In this document: positions 10,686 through 21,304 of the stretch, piece after piece
Numbering within the stretch: the first letter of the stretch is position 1
Layout of the letters: each line of letters opens with the position of its first letter
Notes under the pieces: model-generated
What the model saw: only the letters and a program-made list of their open reading frames with translations
Told to the model about the DNA's origin: nothing
Databases searched by the model: none
NCBI GenBank assembly: GCA_037176905.1
Contig: JBBBWG010033196.1
Location: forward strand, 11,251 to 75,250
Length of the DNA: 64,000 nucleotides
Direction of reading: 5' to 3'
From: Azolla pinnata
Taxonomy: Eukaryota > Streptophyta > Polypodiopsida > Salviniales > Salviniaceae
Position numbers and translations under genes: made by a program

Positions 10686-13600
10686 ATGTCATCAATCCAA
10701 TCCACCTGCCTGAATCCCTCTCCTAGCTACACTGGTTTGGGCAGATTCAGCTCCAGATTATGCAGGCAATGCAGCTCCAATCAGCTCCTTGGGTCCTCCA
10801 TTCTGGGGCTCACCAGGCCGTCCCTTCGCTCAAGGACCGGATTTCCCGTCTCATATCGTCAAATCCGAAGTGGGTTCCCGTCAGATGCTGGCTTGGATCA
10901 TCCACAGCCTCATGGGTCTTTCTCCGGGCGCCGTTTGCTGGCTCATGGGAGCTCAAGGCCAAGGACCTGCGCGTTCTCTTCTCTGCATAATGACGGAGAA
11001 ACGGCGGGCCATGGATATTTTGGAGGGATCCAGAGTGGGAAATATCTTCTGGGAGGTATTCAGAAGGACCTGGAGAGGAGATTCCCGCACTATATGAGCG
11101 ATTTCAGAGATGGGTTCCACCCGAAAGCAGCGTCTTCGGTGCTCTTCCTCTACTTTGCTTGCCTTGCTCCTTGCATCGCATTCGGAGGCCTCATCTCTCA
11201 TGTGACCCATGGCAATATCGGCGTAGTGGAGACCCTTGTCGGCACTTCAGGTCCTCAGATCCCTCTGCTATCTCTCTTCTTCTTTGTGTTAGTTTTTTAG
11301 GTTTAATCCATGGAAAATTGACATTGCTAATGGATGGAATGATGTATGATATGATGTGAAAGACCTCTCACACATATGTCTTGGTTAGTGTTTGTGCCGC
11401 ACGAACTGGCCGTGTAGATCGGAGTAGTCCTCATGGCCATGGATTCAATGGAGATTATGTGTTGTTTGACACACAATTCATAGTTTTGTTAATGATCTCA
11501 CAAGAACCGAACTTCGCATTCTCTTATTTAATCTTTGATCATTAGACTAACACACCTTGACGTTGGCCCTAATCATTCTCTCGGAGGTGCTGGAATTCTT
11601 TATGCCCTCACAGCCGGGCAACCCCTCACCCTTTTGGGACCTACCGGATTAATGGTTGTTTTTTGTGGTCTGTTATACAAGGTAAAAAAACCCCTAAATC
11701 TTGAACCCTAAACTCCCTGAAAGCCTTTCTATTTTCATGATCGGAGCTGACAAGGCATTTAAAATTTTTTATCCAGGCAACTCTGCGATTGGGCCTTCCT
11801 TTCCTACCTGTGTATGGATGGGTAGGACTGTGGTCTGGTGCTTTCCTGATTCTTCTCGCCATTGTTGAAGCAAGTGATTTGGTGAGTAGTCTGCCTCATT
11901 CTTTTTAAATATTAAGAATTAGCACATCCCTTTGACCTAGTTTTGGATTCAGGTCAGTGGTATATATGAAGCTTAGTCAGTCAGTTCACATAAGAGGACA
12001 TCGTGCGCTCATATAACCATATGGTAACATTTTGCTTTTTGAACATGTTGTGCTTGATGATGCAGATCCGCCATTTCACCCGATTTACGGATGAAACCTT
12101 CTCTGCACTTATCTCTCTTGGCTATATATCTGAAGCAATCAAGGTCTGTTAAATCTTTTTGATGAATTAAATCATTATGTGGCTGTAAGCTACAAACAAC
12201 AGTCTTTTGATTTCACAGAATACGGTAAGCATGTTCAAGCAAGCCACGATCTCCTCGATGGGGGCATCCTTTTTAGCACTTCTGTTGGCAAGTGGTACAT
12301 GGAAGTTAGCAACCTTCCTCACTCAGGTACGTGGCATGATTTGATCAACAAAACTGTAGAGGGGTATTTCGTAATTTTATATCAGTGAGAATTTTCCAGT
12401 AACCGCATGGCTTTCTAATATGTTGCTGTTTAGACTATATATCAATGAGATTATCTTTTTGGAGTCAAATGACCTTGATGGCATTGGATTTGTCGGAAAA
12501 CTTAGCATCTAATCTGTATAAATTAATACCATTTTCTATATTTGTGATATAACAGTAGTGTCTACAATTGTGGCCTTTTCAGCCATGGTAGAGAGGTCCT
12601 TACTTGCAGAGGAAACTTGTTCTTATATTTGTGATATAACAATAAGATTACAAGTTTGGATTATTTTGGATGGCCATATGGCAGACGGTATAGTATGACA
12701 TTTTTATACTGATTTTACAGCTTAAAAACTCGAGATTCCTTCGAAGATCATTGCGGAACACTCTCTCAGATTTTGGTCCACCTTTAGCAATTCTTATCAT
12801 GTCATCTGCATATCATCAGCTCTTTCCTTTCATACCACTCCCAGAGATGTCTATTCCTTCGACATTTTCTACCACCTCAGGTCGTCTTTGGCAAGTTCCA
12901 CTATTCAGTATTCCAACCTGGGTTATAGTGGCTTCGATCATTCCAGCTGCACTTTTCACACTTCTTGTATTCCTTGACCAGGTAAATAAATGCCTTTCAA
13001 TACACTCATTAGAAGTCATCGATCAATTTAGGTTTATTACAATGGACTTGTGCATAGCTGATTGATGAAAGAAATTTTTGTAGCAATAGCACTTGTATCC
13101 CTCAGATGTTATTGCATTCACAGCGTTAACTTGTTAGCAATTCCATAGTAGCAGCTGGTGGGTGCATTTCTCCAATCAAATATATCAATTCTAGGTTGTT
13201 AGGATTCAATGATAGTCCATGCATCAATCTTGAAGACTCAATGCATGTATGGATGCATGCACGTGTGGATATGCTATTTGTGCATGTATCACCTCTCGGA
13301 TAAATTTATACATACATGTGTATATGGATGGATAGATATAAAATATGCATGTACCAACTTTCATAGCAAGATATATATGTATCCCTTTGGGTAACAATTT
13401 GTGCGTATATAATACATACGTTTGTACATGCTCACATACGTATGTACATACATACATACCTACATATATACAACTTCATGCTATAGGGCCTATACAATAG
13501 CTGATGAGTTTCTCCAAAAGAAGCTTTAACATTATAACCTAAGAAGTAAGCACGTATATGTGGATGGACGGAAAATATCGACCAACGAAACAAGAGAGTA

Positions 13601-15293
13601 TTGATCATCAGGGCACATCAATTGGCAGAATATCACAACTAGGTTGGTCAACAACCCGGAATATCATTTGAAGAAAGGAGACGGCTATCATCTGGATCTT
13701 GCAGTCCTTGGAGGTATCATGGTTTTCTTCGCATCTCCATATATGAGCTGCTTTGTTTGTGTCCTTGATCTTTATGAAAATCTCTAGATAACTTTGTACT
13801 TAAACCTTGCAGTCATAACGGGGTTATGTTCATGCTTTGGCTTACCATGGATGCTAGCCTCAACAGTTCCTTCGTTGAGTCACGTTCAGAGCCTGGCAAC
13901 AACATCCAAGTTCATTCACATAAGGTCCAAGGGCTAACTTTTGACGAACATGTCTTCGTAATTCTCGTAATTCCTCAGCAGGATTTGTTTGATTTCCTTA
14001 ACATTGTGCAAAGTTTGTGCCTACAACCAGTGGCGATAACACCGAGTCACCCGAGGAGAGAATCGTTGCAGTCCAAGAAAACCGTCTTACCGGCATGTTG
14101 ATACATGTGAAGAATATACGCAGAACCCCCTTACAATTTCATGTTTTTAAGTGAGAACTCGATGTTTTTTAGGAGATTTGTCTCATCCTAGCTCAGCATT
14201 ATTGGATATCAGGTCTGCATCGGGGCCTCATTATTGCTGCTTTCGGTTCTCCGTCTAGTGCCAACTCCAGTAAATTTCCAGACCCATGGCCTCTATATTT
14301 ACAGGAAAATGTGCTTCACTTCTTCAATATGCATACGCAGCATCTGAAATCCGCTCATCTTTTTAGCCTTGAAATGCTTAATCCTAAATCAGGTTTTCTT
14401 ATTAACTCTAGGACATGCCAAATTTCACTTATTTCTTAGCCTTGAAATGCTTAATCCTAAATCAAATGTTTCTTATTAACTCTAGGACATCCAAATTTCA
14501 CTTAATTCTTAGCCTAGAAATGTTTAATCCAAAATCAAATGTTTCTTGTTAACTCTAGAACATCCGAATTTCACTTAGTTCGCAAAACATGAAATGGTTT
14601 ATTCTAAATCAAACGCTTCTTATTCATTCCATGACGTCCAAATTTCACTTACTAAATCGAATGTTTCTTATTATCCTAAACCAACAGTCCTCTATGGGAA
14701 TGAGTCTATTACAAACCCACCCTACTTTAGTATTGTCTACCAATAGTAACTTATGCATGTTTCTGGGCTCAAACACACTTCTTACCGTGCTTAATGCCCA
14801 TGGTCGGTGCAGGTAACTGATGGCATCTTCATGTATATGGGTGTCACCAGTCTTATGGGTAACCAATTTGTGGAAAGGTGAGTTTCATTAAGGAAAATGC
14901 ATCCTACCCATTTACTGCTTTTCATAATGTTTTTCCTCTTCCCACTCTTGTACAGGTTAAAGCTTTGGTTTTGTGATCCTGACCTATACCCGCAACATGA
15001 ATTCATTCAAGCGGTGCCCAGATCTATCGTTCATGGTTTCACAGCTCTGCAGCTGGCGTGTGTAGCAGCCTTGTGGACGCTCAAACATAGCCCTTGGGGT
15101 TTGTTTTTGTTTGTTTACACTGTGAAGTTTTGCCCTTCATTCCTGTGTTCTATTCTCAAAGATGTAATTCTTACTACTTCCTTATGTAGGTATCACTTTC
15201 CCTCTGCTCATATTGGCTCTTCTGCCGATTCGAAACTACGTAGCTGGATCCTTTGTTGCCCCTGAGTATCTTGAAGTTATGGATTCTCATTAA
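10686..15293 (+). CDS. SLC4-type anion (bicarbonate) transporter with transit-peptide-like leader, 13 exons
   Basis: Exons: 10686-11250, 11587-11681, 11777-11881, 12066-12143, 12219-12326, 12721-12981, 13629-13713, 13813-13924, 14031-14106, 14213-14269, 14813-14877, 14956-15098, 15190-15293. All phases close, giving 617 residues. Residues 1-105 are Ser/Arg-rich, acid-poor and low in complexity, like a plastid transit peptide. The family's membrane domain follows: DLERRFPHYMSDFRDGF (128-144), VLFLYFACLAPCIAFGGLIS, AGQPLTLLGPTG, IRHFTRFTDETFSALI, KNSRFLRRSLRNTLSDFG, NGxPW-like GLPWMLASTV, VQENRLTGMLIH, and GIFMYMGVTSLMGNQFVER. These blocks resemble animal SLC4 exchangers (PHYLSDFRDA, AGQPLTI, RFTEE, GLPWLVAATV) more than plant BOR borate exporters. 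The large cytosolic N-terminal domain of animal members is absent. Probable role: bicarbonate or other anion movement across a plastid membrane (inference); borate transport cannot be excluded. Confidence 0.88.
13235..13465. repeat. CATG/CATA-rich stretch in an SLC4-gene intron
   Basis: Degenerate runs of catgcatg, tatgtaca and catacata lie in the intron between exons 6 and 7. They are of the same sequence type as the arrays at 2.1, 21.1 and 63.2 kb. Confidence 0.7.
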
Positions 15294-16749
15294 GAACCCT
15301 TCTCAGACATTTATATCTACAGACCCTACAACACTCGACTACGATTGACTTGTCCATATCCATGACTTGAAAAGCTCAACCTGTATCTGTATCTACCTGT
15401 ATCGGCGCATTTCCTAAAACAGCTGCCATTGAAATGCCCAATTCATGAATTGGGCATTTCAATCTTTTGTTGTCATCAACCTACAGCTCTCTACTCTCCA
15501 GCAATGATTTAGAAACGTGCTTGCGAGCAGCATCTGGCAGATTGAACCCAGAAGACTCCTAATCCTAAAAAGCTTCATTTTAGGTGTAGCTAACTGGTAT
15601 CAGTTGCCGACTGTTGACTCCACAATATACAAGGTATATGTAATGTGAGGGATTTGTCGACGCTATCGCGGGGAATGATGCCCAGTCATGAATAAATAAG
15701 TAAGCAATGTCTGAATGAGCAGCCTCTTGAAAATGCGGAATGTATCAATGGAAAGGAGACTGATCTGGAGGCCTGGGCTCAGTTGGATGGTTCATGATAC
15801 AACATATACATGACACATGGGCACTTTCTCTGACTTCCTGTCATTGATGGCAGGGTAATAGACCTGCAAACAGTAAATTGTGCAGCTTCAAATTTTACTG
15901 CACTGTGGTGTGTATATCTATATCTATATCTATCTATCTATATATACAAGATTGAAGATGCAAAACATGTGATGTGCATTGACAAGCAAAATCAGATCCT
16001 GTCATACCTTCCATTAGTAACACAGAACATCATGCAAAAAGGCATAACGTCCTGTTATGACGAATCAGTGTATCATTACATACCCTTCAACCCTGCATAT
16101 TCATGTGGCATTTTGCTCAGATGGACCATTCCAATCATTCTTTATTAGAGCTTGCATAATCATTTTGTATTCACCTAGGAATATGGAGCTTATGATACCT
16201 TGACTCCATATTCATGATATATACCGTTCGAGATGTCTACATTGCATCACCATTTCCACTAGAAATTTCACTCAGGATGCTGATTACGAATCCGTTAAAA
16301 GATCACATAAAATTAATTACTTGGCCAGACTATCTTTTCATCATTCCACAAGCGGTTATTGCAATACAGGAATATGAACCGATCAATAATAATGGAAGTA
16401 CAAAAAGATGTTAATGCACACAGCGACTCTGCAAAAATAGTATGGAAACAAAAAAAAAAACTTTTTTTAGACAGATGGAAATAATCACATGTGGATGTTA
16501 TGTTACCGAAAAAAGGAGGTTATGTTAGTTTTCGCAAGTGAAAACTATTATGTGGATCAGTTGGAAACTTGGCCCTTGTGGTTATCGATTCTCTAATCAC
16601 AGCCAATCTACAACCCTTTTACCATTCCAAACTAGTGCTCAAGTGAGCTCTTAGAGAAGAATTGCTGAAACAAACCTTCTTTCCAGGCTCAGCCCCAAGT
16701 ACCTAGTGAGGTGATATGTGTTTTTGCTCTATGGCTCATATCTACTCCA
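15294..16749. other. Convergent intergenic region
   Basis: The 3' ends of the SLC4-type gene (+) and the ARM/TPR gene (-) face each other here. The region contains a perfect palindrome (15428-15463) and a (TATC)n/(TA)n tract around 15910-15948. No gene is visible. Confidence 0.7.
15428..15463. repeat. Perfect 36-bp palindrome downstream of the SLC4 gene
   Basis: The 18-base arm attgaaatgcccaattca is followed without spacer by its exact reverse complement. It lies 135 bases after the stop codon, probably in the 3' untranslated region or just beyond it. Confidence 0.95.
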
Positions 16750-19700
16750 TCATGATCCTTTAGTCGCCTCTTTTCCGCTTTCTTCGCGATGATTGAGGAG
16801 CCGTCTTTCTTGGATCAAACTGTAGATTTGCTTTTTCAATAGGTCTTTGTCCACAGGAAGCTTATTACTAGCAGGCTCTTTCTCATTTTGCTCAATCCAA
16901 GGGCTTCGGTCATTACTTGACTTCCTCAATTGCATCCCTGAATCCACAAAAAAGAAAACGCAAATTTAAGTACCCATCTGCATGCTGGTAAACCACTTTA
17001 CTGGCCTGGTAAGACCAGCATAACTTCAGAAATGTGCTCTATATTATAGCTGGAATGATCATTGGTCAAGTAGAGCTTCCACACACACATACAAGGGGTG
17101 AAATTTGACCTGCCTCCTACTCATGAATTTTTTCCACAATGCAAGTACATAATAATGTTATTGGTAACTATTGCCAAAACAGACACAACACAAAGAAATT
17201 TGGGCTAATGAACTCCCACGTTTGTCGGTAACCACACCAACAAAAGTGTAAATGGGTTGTGTTCCTCAATATTTTTGCGTAATGCATGACGAGAATTTAG
17301 AAAATATAAGATACGATGATGATAGCACTTAAATGCTAAATAAGAGGGCGTACATCGGACTTGTTAAGAGTTGGTCAGAAGCAATTCTTTACCAATAAAC
17401 TACCTTCCTTAATTGTTTTAACAATAGCCACCTGCATGCTAGCTAGCTGAATCAAGGGAGAATCACTCACCTTTGAACGACGACCAGATTTGTTGGAGAT
17501 TGTTATCTAACCTCTCTTTTTGTGGCTGGTGGTCACTTTCTACCTCATCTCTACTACACGATCCTTGATCGGTTGTATCATCGATGAGAGTCATATCACT
17601 CTCACTAAGCGTCTCCCACTCTGAACCTTCACAATCCTCTTCATCTTCATCTTCATCTTCGTCTGCGTCATCGTCATCGTCACCATCATCTTCTTCTTCT
17701 TCATTTTCATCCTTAGCTTCTGCATAGCCTCTTTGCATCTCTTGCAAGTCTCCATGCCTCCTTGCTGCTTCAAGAAAAAGCCATGTCTCTCTCATTTGCT
17801 TCTGGACTAGCCGCTCGGCATAGTCAGGTACTGGAACACCTTCACCGGCATTACTTGAACATTCATTCACAAACATGATGGCATCAAGCAAGCTCTCCTT
17901 TGCCAAGCCCATCATCTCGTAAGCTTGAGACCTTCTCCACAAACTCCTGCCATGTCCATTCATTGGTTTGTGTAGACAAAGAGCTCGAGTAGTGTCACTA
18001 ATAGCTGCTTCGGGATCTTGAAGAAGAAGATGACATTGCGCACGGTTGCTATAAAGCACCACTCTCTCTCTAGTTGCCCTTAATGGGCACAGAGACAATG
18101 CTTCAGAGTACTTGTAAACTGCTGCACCCACATCACCTTCAGTAAATTTTGCATTCCCTTCGAGCTTAACAACATGTGCTGCTTGCTGCTTTACACGGAG
18201 GTCACTCTTGGACATAGATTTCTCCCATTTCCATCGTTGTCTCTGGCTCGCCAGCTCTTGCAGGGCATACCTCGTCTGACTCGACATCCGGGGCCTCATA
18301 GGAGATTGAAAGTCTTGGTGAAGTAGCAGGTCTACAATAAATGCTCCAAGCTTTTTCCTCTCTCGTTGGCAAGGCTGCACTGCAAGGTCGGCGAGTGGCA
18401 CAACAGCCAGATCAAATATCTGCACCAAAATGCATGCAAATATATTGATGGAGATAAATTGCGAACACAAAGTCTTCATCTAAACCTAGTTGCATATTCA
18501 CTACAACTTGCAGTAGCTTAGTAATATGCAGCTAACCTAGCAGCTTCATATGTGGATATTGCATACAAACGCCCTACTGTTGCTCTTGGCATGCATGAAC
18601 TTTCATTCTTCAATCGCAGATCAGTTCTTCAAGAATCATGACAACCAGGAAAGTATCAAACACCACAATGATCATCCCTTCAAGCTCATACATCCCGTAA
18701 AATATGTAAAAAAATCCAAAGATGAAATAAGGTAGGAAGGCTAGGACCTTTTTGTACCCTATTATCCCAGTTCTTCATGTGGACTGCAACTATCCAGATT
18801 TTACTTTATGTCCATCCCATAGTTCTCATAAATATTTTTACAACCATGAAACCCTAGGGCAATCATTCATTCAGACCATTGTTCTCTGTATAATACCTAG
18901 ATAATTGCTAGCTGATCTTTTGTTTAGGATCATAGGTGACTAGACTTTTTCAAAAACACAGTCAACCAACCCATACTGCACAAATCCCAACCATGTACTG
19001 TCTCGAACTATCAAGGATCCAAAAAGAGTGGATAGGTCGGCCTCAAGGTTGCCGACATGTTTAACAACACTCGCCAAAGATGCATACACAATCAAATATA
19101 GATTACAAAATCCTGCATAACATACAGACAGAACACACAGATCCAGGAGCAACTGTAGCGGAAGTGAGCAGTATCATACCCATCGGCGCGTGTGCGAGTC
19201 TTGAAGGAGGAGAAGGAGGCAATCGACAGCCATGTATTGCCAATCGTCGGAGGATCGAGCTGTGTTACACAGCGGTTGTATGATATCCGGGCTCCCAGCC
19301 ACATAGCTCCGGCCAATCTTGTGCCTACATATGGTAAGAAGCAACCCGATCCCAGCCGGCGACTTCTCATTCACTAGGCCCCCCCACATGCCTGGCAGCT
19401 TTGCGAGAAAATCAGGCCGACACACGATAGGCAGGTATTTCTCTTTCATTGCGAAGCAATTGATAAGCTGCAAAGCCCAGCATTGCAACTGGCTGGCCCA
19501 TTCTTCGCCTTTGCGTGCCTCGATATGGCCACCTTTCAAACCACCCGAGGATCGAGACCCCCCACGCGTGAGCAAATCCACGTGATATTTCAACCTCCGG
19601 TCCTCGGACTGTATGAACTGGGTGTAGACGATCTCGAGCGAGTTCAAGGCGAGCTCGATGGCGAGCTCGAGGACCTCACCTTGCATAGCTACGGAAGGGA

Positions 19701-20313
19701 AGGTGGATTCGAAGGCAGCTATGTGTCCAATGGCCCTAACCGCGACTCGCTGCTCAACCCAAGTGAGCCTTCCACGCAAGAGCTCAACCAAGGGTGGGAT
19801 AACTCCTTGTGAGACTGCCTTTGCGGCGAAATCGGGACGATTCATGGTATAGGACCCGATGATGTGGGCTGCATAGTAAGGTATGTAGATGTTGTGGTCT
19901 TTCAGGAGCCATCGCCGGCTTCTTAGGCCTTTGGTGATGAGGGAGGCCATGCATCGAAAGATCCCGAGGTCTACAAGGTCAGGGTCATCAGGCCTCGACA
20001 TGGCCGAGGTCCACATGGCATGCATTGACGATGCCAAGTCATGGCCCTTGTGATGATGCTGATGCTGATGCTGATGCTCCTGGTGATGGTGATGATGGTG
20101 AGACGAAGAGGTTGCCATGTCATGCCCATTCGAGGGTGCGGCGATCTGCTTGAAGAAGCAGGAGAGCGCGGCATGGCGGCGTGATGGGTCGGGTTCCTGA
20201 GAAATGCAAAGGAAGCAGCTCTGCGGATTCGGGCACGAAGAGAATGTGCGCTGCTGCTGATTCTGTTGTTGCTGTTGCTGTTGCTGCTGTTGATTTTGCT
20301 GTAAGGGGGGCAT
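16750..20313 (-). CDS. ARM-repeat / TPR protein, three exons
   Basis: Exons (minus): 20313-19180, 18419-17471, 16937-16750. Phases agree and give 756 residues. The ATG at 20313 is the first in frame after an upstream stop. The N-terminus carries polyglutamine (residues 5-21) and a His-rich run (72-88). Residues about 100-410 form an armadillo-like helical region (PPLVELLRGRLTWVEQRVAV, RAIGHIAAFE). A TPR block at 455-565 follows (KLEGNAKFTEGDVGAAVYKY, LYSNRAQCHLLLQDPEAAIS). Residues 617-641 are nearly all Asp/Glu, and the tail is basic. The ARM-then-TPR order recalls the plant family represented by Arabidopsis At5g10200, whose role is not established. The TPR block resembles HSP90/HSP70-binding co-chaperones, so a chaperone-linked role is possible, but that is inference. 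Introns are GT-AG. Confidence 0.87.
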
Positions 20314-21085
20314 TCTTGCCTTTCTCTTCACTCCAATCTCTACCCCGATCTCTGCGGTTTCCTCCCTTCCTCTTGGCTCGATCTCAGTGTTCTCTTCTCC
20401 CTCTCTCTTCTTGTTTCTCCTGTATCCATGGAGCAGCAGGAAGAGGACAAGAACACCAGGCCAGGCATATGAAACAAATATGCAGAGAATGCATGATGCA
20501 AGGCAGAAGGAAAAAGAAGAGCGAGAGAGAGAGAGAGAGAGGAAGGGAAAGAGGAACGAGCTGAGCTAAAGAAGCAGGTAAAAACTCTAACCTTTCTGCA
20601 CAAGCTACATACATGCAGGCTGAAACTGACGAAACAATGGATGTAAAGGGGGAAAGGGAGGGAGAACAGGGGAAGAAGAAGAAGAAGAAGAAGAAGAAGA
20701 AGAAGAAGAAGAAGAGAAAGAACGAACGAAAGAAAGAATGAAAGAAATGGTGAACGATGTTGGGGCCAAAACCCTAAAGCTCAAAGCTCGCCATGGATTT
20801 CTCTGTCGCCACAACACATGGAACCAGAAGCATTGAACGCACAGCAGAGGAGTGTCAGAGAGAGAAGAAGAAGAAGAAGAAGAAGAAGAAGAAGAAGGAA
20901 GAAGAAGGAGGAGGAGAAGGAGAATTGAACTTACAGGCGATGGCGATCTCTGCAGGGCGAGCTTTCCCTGTGTCTGCGAGCTTAAACCTAGATCTCCGCC
21001 ATCGCCGCCTCTCTCTCTCTCTCTCTCTCTGCAGCAGAGACGCCATGTCTGTTGTCTCCTCTGTTCTCTGTACATGGGCGCGCAT
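20314..21085. other. 5' flank of the ARM/TPR gene with (GA)n and (GAA)n tracts
   Basis: The leader and promoter region carries (AG)n at 20522-20542, (GAA)n at 20672-20715 and 20863-20897, and (CT)n at 21010-21031. In the transcribed sense of the minus-strand gene the GAA tracts read as CTT, a type of pyrimidine tract common in plant 5' leaders. Open frames here are low-complexity only. Confidence 0.7.
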
Positions 21086-21304
21086 GCATGCATACATGCA
21101 CATACGCACATGCATGGATACATGCACATACGCACATGCATGCATACATGCACATACGCACATGCATGCCTACATGCACATACGCACATGCATGCCTACA
21201 TGCACATACGCACATGCATGCATACATGCACATACGCACATGCACATGCATGCCTACATGCACATACGCACATGCACATGCACATGCACATGCACATGCA
21301 CACG
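21086..21304. repeat. 26-bp minisatellite, about seven copies
   Basis: The unit gcatgcatacatgcacatac plus gcacat is repeated head to tail, with variants ggata and gccta at one position. It passes into a pure (gcacat)n hexamer run. The array is strictly alternating purine-pyrimidine over most of its length. Confidence 0.93.

Noticed and set aside
18940-19152. 70-codon minus-strand frame inside the ARM/TPR gene, considered as an exon
   Set aside because: Exon 1 (ending at 19180) and exon 2 (starting at 18419) join in phase and give a continuous ARM region, so this frame is intron sequence.
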